Made by a program: the position numbers and the translations under genes | NCBI RefSeq assembly: GCF_042650645.1 | Contig: NZ_JBHSBI010000007.1 | Coordinates: forward strand, 248,001-312,000 | Direction of reading: 5' to 3' | DNA: 64,000 nt | DNA from: Nonomuraea purpurea | Lineage (GTDB): Bacteria; Actinomycetota; Actinomycetes; Streptosporangiales; Streptosporangiaceae | Notes under the pieces: model-generated | The model's input: only the letters and a program-made list of their open reading frames with translations | Database searches by the model: none | What the model was told of the DNA's origin: nothing | Part shown: one piece after another, positions 8,895 through 17,331 of the stretch | How positions within the stretch are numbered: the stretch's first letter is position 1 | Layout of the letters: each line of letters starts with the position of its first letter

Positions 8895-9623
8895 TCAGGC
8901 GGAGGGGCGGCGGCGGAGGCCGAGGAAGCCGAGGATCGCGCCGATGACGCCCACCGCGAGTCCCGCGCCTCCCAGCACCCGGGCCGTCCCGTCGGAGCCG
9001 GCCGACGAGGCCGCCACCGTGCTCACCGACGGTGTCGCGGCGGCCGGGGCCGCACCGGGCGAGGCGGAGGCGGCCCCGTGGCCGTCGCCGCCGACGGCGG
9101 GCACGAGCTTGAGCGTGGGAGCCGGGTGCTCGGCCTCGGTCCCGTCGGGCTTGGGGGCGTCGGCCCAGTCCACCACCTCACCCCCCGAGTACGTCTGCTT
9201 GGTCGGGAACACCAGCGAGTCCACGTCCTTGGGCAACTGCCCCATGGACACCTCGAACTCCTGGAACTCCCCAGGGTTGATCTTGCCGCCCGACCAGACG
9301 ACCTTGGTGACGGCCTCCTTCAGGTCGCCGTACTCGGTCTTGACGGGTGCGGGCAGTTTGCCCTCGGTGACCTTGACGTCCCAGCCGGGCAGGGGCTTGA
9401 CCGACACGAACGCCAGCGGGTGGTCGGTGGGGAAGGAGACCTCGATCTTGACGGTCGAGGCGTTGTCGCGCTCGTTCGGCACCCGGAAGGCGACCTTGGT
9501 GAAACCGCCCTGCTCGGCGCTGCCCGGCTGGATGGAGACGTGGGCCAGGGCGGGGACGGCGAGCCCGGCGGTGAGGGCGGTGGCGGCGGCGAGCACGATC
9601 GCCGCACGGCGTGCGAAGGACAT
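8895..9623 (-). CDS. YcnI-family (DUF1775) copper-binding exported protein
   Basis: A 242-residue protein with a classical signal peptide cleaved after AVPALA, so that His28 becomes the mature N-terminus (HVSI). YcnI proteins bind Cu(II) with that N-terminal His. The DUF1775 domain covers about 28-150, with the motifs GGFTKVAFRVPNE, PLPGWDVKV and VVWSGGKINPGEFQEF. A linker follows (150-210) and a C-terminal membrane helix (about 215-235) with an RRR stop-transfer, anchoring it to the outer face of the membrane. A ribosome binding site GTGGAG precedes the ATG. The gene lies 47 bp after the membrane protein gene at 9671-10228 and is probably in its operon. Role: copper delivery or homeostasis (family knowledge). 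Confidence 0.93.
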   Translation of the reverse strand: MSFARRAAIVLAAATALTAGLAVPALAHVSIQPGSAEQGGFTKVAFRVPNERDNASTVKIEVSFPTDHPLAFVSVKPLPGWDVKVTEGKLPAPVKTEYGDLKEAVTKVVWSGGKINPGEFQEFEVSMGQLPKDVDSLVFPTKQTYSGGEVVDWADAPKPDGTEAEHPAPTLKLVPAVGGDGHGAASASPGAAPAAATPSVSTVAASSAGSDGTARVLGGAGLAVGVIGAILGFLGLRRRPSA

Positions 9624-9670
9624 GCGGAAACTCCACTTGGGTGAAAGAAAAAGGCAGGGGTGTCAGATGG

Positions 9671-10228
9671 TCAGGCGGGAAGTGGAGGACCACGCCTGGC
9701 CACGCAGTGCCGGAAGCCCGGCTGCGGCGGGACCGTCCGGGTGAAGACGACGGGTACGGCACGGAGCGCGGCGGGGACGGCGACGCGCGGCAACAGTACG
9801 ACGAGCCGGCGGCCGGCGCGGCGCAGCAGCGACCAGAGGGCGGCCTCGCCGCGCGCCAGCCACAGGCCCGTGATCAGGGTCGCCGTCAGGTGGGTCAGGA
9901 GCATGCCGGCGTTGACGGCCAGCCCGCCCTCACCCTGGGAGTGGCCGTGGACGAGGACGTAGGCCTCGCCCTCGCCCGCGAACAGTTCGTGCAGCCCGAG
10001 TTGCGCCCCGGTGAGCACGAGGGTGATCGTCCCCGTCGAACGTTCCCTGCCGCACAGCGCCAGCCCGAGCGCGGACACGCCCGCGAGGCCGAGCCCGGCC
10101 GCCCACGACTCGGGGGCCGCGCCGCCGCCCATCACGTGGGCGAGCGCGGCCAGAGCCACGCAGACGGCGGCGAAGGCGGCCGTCCGCGCGAGCCTCAGGG
10201 GGAGTTGCGCACGCATGGGTGTGGCCAT
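9671..10228 (-). CDS. Integral membrane protein next to ycnI
   Basis: A 185-residue protein with about five hydrophobic segments (near residues 13-30, 38-58, 65-82, 108-130, 143-165). A loop between the third and fourth carries HELF and VHGHSQGEG, with several His residues that could bind metal. I do not recognise a named family. It is placed upstream of the YcnI gene on the same strand, so a role in copper handling beside YcnI is the natural guess. The start at 10228 is chosen over 10216 because a weak GTGAGAG lies upstream. Confidence 0.65.
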   Translation of the reverse strand: MATPMRAQLPLRLARTAAFAAVCVALAALAHVMGGGAAPESWAAGLGLAGVSALGLALCGRERSTGTITLVLTGAQLGLHELFAGEGEAYVLVHGHSQGEGGLAVNAGMLLTHLTATLITGLWLARGEAALWSLLRRAGRRLVVLLPRVAVPAALRAVPVVFTRTVPPQPGFRHCVARRGPPLPA

Positions 10229-10342
10229 GCTCTCACGGGGCGGGGTGTCGTGGGGCCCGGAGTGAGAAGCTGCGCAACGGGTGGTCTGAAATGGGCATTT
10301 GTCGCTAGTGTCGTGCCGAATTACGTCGACATCGAGGTGAGA

Positions 10343-10819
10343 GTGTTGCGGCACGTAGCAGGTTTGCTCATCGGGCTCGTGGTCACAGTCGCCATCCTGG
10401 GCGGCGGGGGGTGGGCTGTGCAGCAGGCCGCCGGCAGTGTGGCGGCGGCCCCACCGGACAGTCAGAAAATGTGGATAGCGTTGGGCGCGATGGCCGCCGT
10501 CGGCCTCGTGGTCGGGCTGGTGGTCGCGGGCCGCGTCTCGCCGGTGGCGACGTTCGTGCCGTCGATGGTGTTGCTGGCCTGGACGGTCGTGTACTCGCTC
10601 GATGTGAACAGGGCGCTGTCGTTCATCCCGGCCGAGCCGTCGATGCACCAGATCGTCAGGGACGCCGGGCTCGGCGACAAGACCTTGCTGACCACGGGTG
10701 TGTTCGCCCTGCTCGGCGTGGTCCTGTTCATCCCCGTGCTGATGCCGTCGCGCTGGTCGCGCCCGCATGACGACGAGGACGAGGACTACGAGACCACGCC
10801 GGAGGGCAGCTACTACTGA
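10343..10819 (+). CDS. Four-helix membrane protein of unknown function
   Basis: About 158 residues. Hydrophobic stretches lie near residues 6-26, 43-62, 66-86 and 112-133, and the cytoplasmic tail is acidic (DDEDEDYETT). A strong ribosome binding site GAGGTGA at 10334-10340 serves either GTG at 10343 or TTG at 10346; GTG is preferred only for codon frequency. No family recognised. Its stop overlaps the end of the convergent ABC ATPase gene by 7 bp. Confidence 0.7.
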   Translation: MLRHVAGLLIGLVVTVAILGGGGWAVQQAAGSVAAAPPDSQKMWIALGAMAAVGLVVGLVVAGRVSPVATFVPSMVLLAWTVVYSLDVNRALSFIPAEPSMHQIVRDAGLGDKTLLTTGVFALLGVVLFIPVLMPSRWSRPHDDEDEDYETTPEGSYY

Positions 10820-11559
10820 GCTGTGCCGGTGTAGAGGCGGGCGACCACGTCCTCGATCGACGACTGCTCGGGCGCCGTGGCCATCAGGTCGTCGAGCGTG
10901 CCGTCGAACGCCAGTCGCCCGTGGTCGATCAGCATGACCCGGCGGCACAGGCGTTCGATGTCGCCGAGGTCGTGCGTGGTCAGCAGCACGGTCGTGCCCT
11001 GTTCGGCATTCAGCCGCAGCAGGAACTCCCTGATGCCGGCCTTGCTGACCACGTCGAGCCCGATCGTCGGCTCATCGAGCACCAGCACGTCGGGCGCGTG
11101 CAGCAGCGCCGCCGCGAGGTCGCCGCGCATGCGCTGGCCCAGGCTGAGCTGGCGCACCGGCGTGCGCAGGAACGCGCCCAGGTCGAGCGTCTGGGTCAGC
11201 TCGTCGAGCCGTGACTCGAACGCACTGCGATCTACTTTGTAAAGGTGTCGGATCAGCTGAAAGCTATCGAACAGCGGCAGATCCCACCACAACGTCGTCC
11301 GCTGCCCGAACACCACCCCGATCCGCCGCGCCAGCGTCGTGCGCCGCCGCGACGGGTCGAGGCCCGCCACCCGCACCCGGCCCGACGTGGGCGTGAGGAT
11401 GCCGCAGAGCATCTTGATCGTGGTGGACTTGCCCGCGCCGTTGGGGCCGAGGTAGCCGACGAACTCCCCGGCCGACACGGTGAACGACAGGTCGCGCACG
11501 GCGTGGACGACGGTCCGTTTGACCTTGAAGGTGCGTCCTGCCCCGTCGAGTTCGATCAT
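10813..11559 (-). CDS. ABC-2 exporter ATP-binding protein
   Basis: A 248-residue ATPase with Walker A (GPNGAGKST, about residue 40), Q-loop (GVVFGQRTTLWWDLP), a variant signature (LSLGQRMR), Walker B (VLVLDEP) and switch His (TTHDL). The Q-loop sequence and length are those of the subfamily that partners with ABC2_membrane_6 (DUF990) permeases, the two genes directly upstream. ATG at 11559 begins two bases after the upstream stop, with GGGAG as ribosome binding site inside it. Substrate unknown; related sets are annotated as drug or viologen exporters. Confidence 0.93.
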   Translation of the reverse strand: MIELDGAGRTFKVKRTVVHAVRDLSFTVSAGEFVGYLGPNGAGKSTTIKMLCGILTPTSGRVRVAGLDPSRRRTTLARRIGVVFGQRTTLWWDLPLFDSFQLIRHLYKVDRSAFESRLDELTQTLDLGAFLRTPVRQLSLGQRMRGDLAAALLHAPDVLVLDEPTIGLDVVSKAGIREFLLRLNAEQGTTVLLTTHDLGDIERLCRRVMLIDHGRLAFDGTLDDLMATAPEQSSIEDVVARLYTGTAQ

Positions 11560-11561
11560 CG

Positions 11562-12350
11562 TCAACTCCCCGTGGATCGGTAGTGCCTGATGCCCTGCCG
11601 CCAGGCCAGCGCGGCCAGCAGGGACAGGACCAGCGCGGCGGCCGGTCCGAGGAAACGCAGGAATTCGGGCGTGTCGAAGGGGTCGTCCCTGCCGAGGATG
11701 TACAGCCCCGGTTGCCAGTTGACGAAGGCCAGCGGGAGCACGTACGTCACGCCGCTGACCAGGTCGCGGCCGTAGATGCTGAACGGGTACTGGGTGAGCT
11801 GCAGACCGCCGTAGGTGAAGGAGCTGATCACCTCGGGCGCGTCGGTCAGCACGAACTGCAGCGCGCCGCCCAGCGTCCACAGCGCCGAGAAGATGACCAG
11901 GCCGGTGAGCACCATGACGGGGATCATCCAGGTCCGCCCCCAGTCGAGGCCGAGCGCGGCGACGGCGTAGCCGAGCACGAGGACGGCCTGCAGGATGCGG
12001 CCGGCCCTGCTGGCGTTGAAGCGGTCTGCGGTGAGCTGGACCCACGCGCTGACGGGTCTGATGAGGACGGTGTCGAGGGTGCCGGCCTTGATGTGCTGGC
12101 TGACCCGGTCGATGTTGCTGACGAAGGTGTCGCAGATGGTGAAGGGGAGGGCCGCGGCCCCGTACAGGAAGAGGACCTCATCACGGGAGAACCCGGCGAG
12201 GGTGGTGGTGTTGGCGAAGATGACCAGAATGACGGCGACGTCGAGGGCGGCGGTGACGAAGCCGAGCACGCACATCAGCGCGAACGAGGCGGGGTAGGCC
12301 GCGGCGGCGCGGGTCCACGTCCACACGAGCAGGAAGTACGTTCTAACCAC
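11562..12350 (-). CDS. ABC-2 family permease (DUF990 type), subunit 2
   Basis: A 262-residue membrane protein with six predicted helices (first at about 19-42, last at about 228-250) and the pattern of COG3694 permeases: DEVLFLYG near residue 58 and the loop IDRVSQHIKAGTLDTVLIRPVS. It overlaps the upstream permease gene by 8 bp (start 12350, upstream stop 12343). The two unlike permeases and the ATPase form a compact three-gene exporter operon. Confidence 0.9.
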   Translation of the reverse strand: MVRTYFLLVWTWTRAAAAYPASFALMCVLGFVTAALDVAVILVIFANTTTLAGFSRDEVLFLYGAAALPFTICDTFVSNIDRVSQHIKAGTLDTVLIRPVSAWVQLTADRFNASRAGRILQAVLVLGYAVAALGLDWGRTWMIPVMVLTGLVIFSALWTLGGALQFVLTDAPEVISSFTYGGLQLTQYPFSIYGRDLVSGVTYVLPLAFVNWQPGLYILGRDDPFDTPEFLRFLGPAAALVLSLLAALAWRQGIRHYRSTGS

Positions 12351-13128
12351 CCTGGATCACCACCTTGTGGCGGATCGCCCTGGTGCCGAGGGCGCCGAGC
12401 CCGAGCAGCACGGCCGCCCAGAACGCCTGGAGGGCGAGCGTCTCCAGGACGGGGCCCTTGCCGAGGTAGAGGTCGGTGGGCAGTTGGACCATGGCGGCCC
12501 AGGGCAGCGATCGGGCGAGGTCGGCGAACCAGCCGGGGAAGATGTGCAGGGGCACCATCATGCCGCTCATGAACGTCGTCAGGACCAGCGACAACACGGC
12601 CACGCCGCGGTCGTCGACGAGCCAGCAGACCGACAGCGCGACCAGGTAACGCCAGCCGAAGCTGGCCACGGTGGCGATCATGAAGCCGGTCAGGAAGGCG
12701 AGCCACTGGCCGAGGTCGGTGGGGACGAGGATGCCGAACACCGCCGCGCCGACGAACATGGGCGGCAGGCCGCGCACGATGAACAGGTACAGGGCCCTGC
12801 CGAGGTCTTCGGCGAGGCTCCAGAGCTGCAGTGAGGCGGGACGGACGAGGTCGAGGGCGATGTCGCCGCTGCGGATGCGTTCGGGGATGCCGAGGCCGCC
12901 GCCGAACAGCTGCATCGGGCCGATGAAGGCCTGGGTGATGAAGCAGTACGTGACGGCGTCGGCGAGGTCGTAGCCGGCCAGGCCGGGGCGGGCCTGCCAC
13001 AGGGCGATGAGGATGTAGGCGCGCAGGATGCCGAAGACGCTGTTGGTGAACGCGCCGGCGAGTGCGGCCCAGACGTAGGTGGCGTGTTTGCGGAAGCCGT
13101 ACCGGACGAGCCGGGCATAGAGCGGTAT
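12343..13128 (-). CDS. ABC-2 family permease (DUF990 type), subunit 1; possible ATA start
   Basis: First gene of the exporter operon and paralogue of the second permease; shared motifs include AYILIALWQ, DAVTYCFITQAF and IPERIRSGDIALDLVRPAS. The frame is open back to an ATG at 13239, but the 37 residues this would add are Pro/Asn/Cys-rich and unlike a permease. The hydrophobic protein opens at IPLYARLVRYGF, where an ATA codon at 13128 stands nine bases after a near-perfect ribosome binding site, CCGGAGGTG. Starting there gives 261 residues, matching the 262 of its partner. No ATG, GTG or TTG is in frame between. Either AUA is the initiator or the base is a mutation or sequencing error. Confidence 0.8.
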   Translation of the reverse strand: MPLYARLVRYGFRKHATYVWAALAGAFTNSVFGILRAYILIALWQARPGLAGYDLADAVTYCFITQAFIGPMQLFGGGLGIPERIRSGDIALDLVRPASLQLWSLAEDLGRALYLFIVRGLPPMFVGAAVFGILVPTDLGQWLAFLTGFMIATVASFGWRYLVALSVCWLVDDRGVAVLSLVLTTFMSGMMVPLHIFPGWFADLARSLPWAAMVQLPTDLYLGKGPVLETLALQAFWAAVLLGLGALGTRAIRHKVVIQGG

Positions 13129-13393
13129 GGTTTTGCACCTCCGGAGGGTGAGGGCACGGTTGCGGAGCGTGCCTGGTCCCGGGCACGGGTTCGCCGACGG
13201 GAAGCATGGATTATGCGTTGCGGGCGCGGGGCTCGGCAACGCGTTTAATTCACCACAAATCGCTCAGCGGTCGGGCGGCCGGACATGCGGGCCGACATGT
13301 CACATGGGTGAAAAATCCACGTTAGGGATGTGTTACTTACTCATCGGTAGGACCACGCGGCCTGAAGGGAAGAATCCTCATCGGAGGGTCGAT

Positions 13394-14371
13394 ATGCGGA
13401 TCGACAGGGATGTAGTGCCCGACTACCCCTTGAGCTGGCAGGCCCGTGCGTTGACCGGTCTCATGAGAGGGACGGTGAAGCCGGCCTCCAGTTTGCTGAT
13501 GCGCCATCCGCTGGCCCTCATCGGCGCGGCCCGCCTCGGCGATCTCGCGCGGCTGGTCAACGTGCCGCATCCGCAGCACGTCACGGTCCTGCCCGCCGAG
13601 CTCTCCGCGTGCGGCGGCGAGTGGGTGCGGGGCGGCCACCGGCTCGACGAGCGCAAGGTGGCGCTCTACTTCCACGGGGGCGGATACTTCTCCGGTTCGC
13701 CGCGCACGCACCGCTCGATCACCTGGCGGCTCTCGGCGGCGGCCCGGCGGCCCGTGCTGGCGCTCGACTACCGGCAGGGGCCCGTCCACAAGCTGGCCGA
13801 CTCCCTGGCGGACGCGCTGGACGCCTACGACTGCCTGCTGGGGCGCGGCCACACCCCCGAGGACATCGTCTTCGCGGGGGATTCGGCGGGCGGCCATCTC
13901 ACGCTGGCCACGCTGCTGGCGCTGCGCGACGCGGGGCTGCCGCTGCCGGCCGCGGCGATCTGCCTGTCGCCGTGGGCGGACCTGACCGACTTCCCGCGCC
14001 GGGCGAACAGCTGGCAGGATCCGCTGCTCCCGGCCAGCCGGGTGCGCTGGCTGGCCCGCCGCTGGACCTCCGGCCTGGACCCCAGCGACCCGCTCGTCTC
14101 GCCGGTGAACGGGGACTTCACGGGGCTGCCGCCGCTGATGATCGTGACGGGCTCGACCGAGGTGCTGCGGGACGAGGCCAGGCGGGTGGCCGAACGGGCG
14201 CGCCTGGCGGGGGTGCCCGTCCGGTACGAGGAATGGCGGCGCATGCCGCACGTGTTCCCGATCCTGGCGGACGTGGTGCCGGAGGCGCGGCTGGCGTTCC
14301 GGCACATGGGCCAGTTCCTGCGCGCGGTGGCGGCCAGGCCCGCTTCGATCGGGGGTTCGGCGGCGGCCTGA
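13394..14371 (+). CDS. Alpha/beta hydrolase of the HSL/acetyl-hydrolase family
   Basis: A 325-residue cytoplasmic esterase. The oxyanion-hole motif HGGG starts at H94, the nucleophile is S164 in GDSAGG, and the catalytic His is probably H286 (MPHVF), with the acid in the DPL or LRDEA region before it. This order matches the hormone-sensitive-lipase group that hydrolyses short acyl esters. ATG at 13394 follows GGAGGG at a good distance. Its 99-bp gap to the siderophore-interacting gene contains an iron box, so it is probably transcribed separately. Substrate unknown. Confidence 0.9.
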   Translation: MRIDRDVVPDYPLSWQARALTGLMRGTVKPASSLLMRHPLALIGAARLGDLARLVNVPHPQHVTVLPAELSACGGEWVRGGHRLDERKVALYFHGGGYFSGSPRTHRSITWRLSAAARRPVLALDYRQGPVHKLADSLADALDAYDCLLGRGHTPEDIVFAGDSAGGHLTLATLLALRDAGLPLPAAAICLSPWADLTDFPRRANSWQDPLLPASRVRWLARRWTSGLDPSDPLVSPVNGDFTGLPPLMIVTGSTEVLRDEARRVAERARLAGVPVRYEEWRRMPHVFPILADVVPEARLAFRHMGQFLRAVAARPASIGGSAAA

Positions 14372-14434
14372 TCAGGGGTGGCCTGTCCCTTTCGCGGACG
14401 GGGGCGTAGCCTTGCCAAATCAGAAACGTGTAAG

Positions 14435-14450
14435 GTTAGGTATACCTAAC
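14435..14450. promoter_or_regulatory. Iron box (IdeR/DmdR-type operator)
   Basis: GTTAGGTATACCTAAC is a perfect 16-bp palindrome whose half-site TTAGG is that of the actinobacterial iron-dependent repressor (consensus TTAGGTTAGGCTAACCTAA). It ends 20 bp before the ATG of the siderophore-interacting protein, so Fe(II)-loaded repressor would block its transcription. Confidence 0.9.
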
Positions 14451-14470
14451 TTGCTCTGGGGGCTTTCCGG

Positions 14471-15304
14471 ATGGCTGAGAAGACCAAGGACCACCACCGA
14501 GGTGCCGTCCTGCGGACCGAGCGGATCTCTCCGCACATGATCCGCATCGTGATCGGCGGCGACGGTCTGGCCGACTTCGCCACCTCAGGACTCACCGACC
14601 ACTACGTGAAGATCGTTTTTCCGTACGAGGGGGTCGAGTATCCCGAGCCGTTCAGCGTCAAGACCTGCCGCGAGACGATGCCGCGCGAGCTGTGGCCGAG
14701 GCTGCGGACCTACACCGTACGCGCCTGGGACCCTGACACCCGCGAACTGACCATCGACTTCGTCGTCCACGGCGACTCGGGGCTGGCCGGGCCGTGGGCC
14801 GAGCGGGCCGCGCCCGGCGACGTGGTGTTCCTGCTGGGCCCCGGCGGCGGCTACGCGCCCGACCCGGGCGCCGACTGGCACCTCCTGGTGGGCGACGAGA
14901 GCGCGCTGCCCGCCATCGCGACCTCTCTGGAGTCGCTGCCTGACGGGGCCGTGGCGCACGTCCTGCTGGAGGTGGACGGCCCCGAGGACGAGCAGAAGCT
15001 CGAAACCGCCGCCGACGCGCGGGTCGTGTGGGTCTATCGGGGTGAGCGGCCGGTGGGGGAGCGGCTCGTGACGGCGGTGCGCGGGCTGGAGTTCCCCGAC
15101 GGTGAGGTGCATGCGTTCGTCCACGGGGAGGCGGGGTTCGTCAAGGAGCTCCGCCGGTTCCTGCGGCTTGACCGGGGGATCGGGATGGATCGGCTCTCCA
15201 TTTCCGGATATTGGCGGACCGGGGTTGACGACGAGGGCTGGCGCGCGGCCAAGGGCGACTGGAACCGCCAGGTCGAGGCCGAGGAGTCCGCCTACGCCGG
15301 CTGA
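14471..15304 (+). CDS. Siderophore-interacting protein (FAD-binding ferric-siderophore reductase)
   Basis: A 277-residue flavoprotein of the ViuB/SIP family, which releases iron from imported ferric siderophores by reduction in the cytoplasm. The FAD-binding domain (1-115) contains the signature RTYTVR, and the NAD(P)H-binding domain (about 130-275) contains LLVGDESALPAIA and GEAGFVKELRRFL. The C-terminal KGDWN and basic end match the family. The iron box directly upstream supports induction under iron limitation. No siderophore synthesis or uptake genes adjoin it here. Confidence 0.95.
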   Translation: MAEKTKDHHRGAVLRTERISPHMIRIVIGGDGLADFATSGLTDHYVKIVFPYEGVEYPEPFSVKTCRETMPRELWPRLRTYTVRAWDPDTRELTIDFVVHGDSGLAGPWAERAAPGDVVFLLGPGGGYAPDPGADWHLLVGDESALPAIATSLESLPDGAVAHVLLEVDGPEDEQKLETAADARVVWVYRGERPVGERLVTAVRGLEFPDGEVHAFVHGEAGFVKELRRFLRLDRGIGMDRLSISGYWRTGVDDEGWRAAKGDWNRQVEAEESAYAG

Positions 15305-15316
15305 ACAATCCGGCGC

Positions 15317-15366
15317 CACGTTTAATAAAGAATGCACACGTTTGACCTAGAGTGCACACGTTAGAT
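15317..15366. repeat. Three CACGTT repeats spaced exactly 20 bp
   Basis: CACGTT occurs at 15317, 15337 and 15357, and the last two copies extend to TGCACACGTT. A spacing of 20 bp is about two helical turns, which would put three sites on one DNA face. The block ends 53 bp before the GTG start at 15419 and probably lies in its promoter. Confidence 0.5.
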
Positions 15367-15418
15367 CGCGGCTGACAATTCCGGAACATAACTGTCAGTC
15401 CGGCCGTTCGAGGCTTAC

Positions 15419-17323
15419 GTGATCACGCGTTGGCCCTGGTTCGGGGCAGGAGTGACGGCGGCGGGAATCGCCGTGACAGGGTGGGCGTACGCCGACTGGT
15501 TGTCCGCGCCCTCCGAGCCGGGGCAACCGGTTGTGGCGGGGCTGGTGTTCGGCCTGGGCGTGCTGATGATGATCCCGCTGGTGCTCACGCTGGTCAGCGC
15601 CTTTCGGTACGCCTGGCGTCGAGAGTCGCTGCGCGACTTCGAGCTGGATTTGCTGAACCGGGAAATCAGCTACGCGCGACGGCAGGCCTGGAGGCGTGCC
15701 GTGCTCCAGGCGGTGCTGGGCGCTTACGGCTGGTCGCAGGCGCCGGCGGCGTTCGAGGACGGGTTCCCCGAGCTCGGGGTGGTCGGGTTCGCCGCCGGGC
15801 AGACCGTTGTGGTGGCCGGGCTGGTCGTGGCCGCGATTCGGCTGAGGGGCACCGCCTGGATGGAGCAGTCGGTCGGTGGCGCGGCCCCGGCGACGGCGGC
15901 CGGTGCTGGGCCTGGGTCTCCCGGTGGTGCCGATGAGGGCGTAGAGCCGGGGGCGTCGGTCGGTGCCGGTAGGGGCAAGTGGCCGGTGCGGGTGGTCCAC
16001 GTCGTGGCCGGTGCGGTCGGCGGGCTGGGGGTGGGGGCGGTGGCCGTGCTGGCCGCGTTCCTGGCGGTGACGTTGCTCCCCGTCGACGCCGTCACCGCCG
16101 AGCGGGCCGTCAAGCCGTCGGCGGCCATTCCCGCCGCGGTCAGCAGGGTCGCCTGGGAGTGGGAGGCGCCGAGCCTGATACAGAACGCTGTCCCGGCGGG
16201 CCCCGGCGTCGTGGTCCGGGTCCGTGACGGCGTCGTGGCCTTGGACACCGCCACCGGCCTGCCGCGCTGGCACTACCGCAGGCCAGGCGCCTACGCTGGC
16301 CAGCTCTTCGGCGCACCCGACGGGGGCACGGTCATCGTCACGTTCAGCGTGACGAACGACAGCACGAGGGTGGTGACGTTGGACGCGTACACCGGAAAAG
16401 TCCGCTCCCAGCGCGACAGGTCGGCCGGAGGCATGGGAGGCTTCCACGGCGTGGCGCTGACCTCGCGCGGTTTTGCCCAGCAGTCGGGACCGAGCGAACT
16501 GGTCGGCTTCGACCTGGACGAGCACCGGGTGCGCTGGCTGTACGAGCTTCCGGACGACTGCAGGTTCGCCGGCGACTCCAAGTTCGCGCGATACGTGGCG
16601 CTGCGAGACGTGATCGCTGTGATGTTGATGTGCCGTCCAGATGAGAATCTACACGTTCCGTGTCCTCGTGACGACGAGGTGGACATGAAGATCAGGGTCG
16701 TCGCCCTGGACCCCGCCGACGGCCGCCAGGTCTGGCGTCAAGAGCACTTGACGAGCGCCGACCCCTCCTCCTTGGACATCCGCGCCGCCGCTGACGGCGA
16801 CGCTCTGGCGGTGCTCACAGGAGGGCAGGACTTCCTGCTGTCCCAGGCGGACGGCAAGGTCATCGGGGACCTCGACCTGGATGCCCTGCCATACCACCTG
16901 GAGGAGCAGCGCACCGCCTTCGACGGCTACGTCGGCTTCGGCGCCGATGGCCTCCTGACCACCGACAGGAAGAAGCCCGGGCCGAAGTCGTACCGGTGGG
17001 AGCCGTTCGGCGCGGGCGAGCAGAAGCAGGTGTCGCTCCCCAAGCCCCCTGACCTGTCGCAGTGGACGGACACCCTGCCCCTCCGAGACGTCCTGCTCTG
17101 GACGATCCCGTTAATGCGCGGGAAGGAGACGGCGTCCATGACCGTGGTCGCCACCCGCTGGGACACGGGGGAGACGGTGCGGTTCCCTGACGTCGTCGAG
17201 TTCGTCTATCACCGGGGCGAGGGGCGCCTACCCTGGCCGAGGGGGGCTCCGTTGCTGGAGACCCCGGGAGCGATCACGGTCGTCCAGGGCGACGGCTCGA
17301 AGGTCGTGGGGCTGGCCGGTTGA
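15419..17323 (+). CDS. Membrane protein with extracytoplasmic PQQ-like beta-propeller
   Basis: A 634-residue protein. Four hydrophobic segments (about 6-26, 38-60, 122-142, 196-222) are followed by a region of repeated propeller strands of the PQQ/BamB type (about 235-634), e.g. VVALDTATGLPRWHY, VVTLDAYTGKVRSQ, LVGFDLDEHRVRWLY and VVALDPADGRQVWRQ. Such propellers act as binding platforms; no quinoprotein dehydrogenase residues were recognised, so it is unlikely to be an enzyme. GTG start with GAGG six bases upstream. It ends 8 bp from the convergent gpgS gene. Function unknown. Confidence 0.8.
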   Translation: MITRWPWFGAGVTAAGIAVTGWAYADWLSAPSEPGQPVVAGLVFGLGVLMMIPLVLTLVSAFRYAWRRESLRDFELDLLNREISYARRQAWRRAVLQAVLGAYGWSQAPAAFEDGFPELGVVGFAAGQTVVVAGLVVAAIRLRGTAWMEQSVGGAAPATAAGAGPGSPGGADEGVEPGASVGAGRGKWPVRVVHVVAGAVGGLGVGAVAVLAAFLAVTLLPVDAVTAERAVKPSAAIPAAVSRVAWEWEAPSLIQNAVPAGPGVVVRVRDGVVALDTATGLPRWHYRRPGAYAGQLFGAPDGGTVIVTFSVTNDSTRVVTLDAYTGKVRSQRDRSAGGMGGFHGVALTSRGFAQQSGPSELVGFDLDEHRVRWLYELPDDCRFAGDSKFARYVALRDVIAVMLMCRPDENLHVPCPRDDEVDMKIRVVALDPADGRQVWRQEHLTSADPSSLDIRAAADGDALAVLTGGQDFLLSQADGKVIGDLDLDALPYHLEEQRTAFDGYVGFGADGLLTTDRKKPGPKSYRWEPFGAGEQKQVSLPKPPDLSQWTDTLPLRDVLLWTIPLMRGKETASMTVVATRWDTGETVRFPDVVEFVYHRGEGRLPWPRGAPLLETPGAITVVQGDGSKVVGLAG

Positions 17324-17331
17324 GGCGGTGG

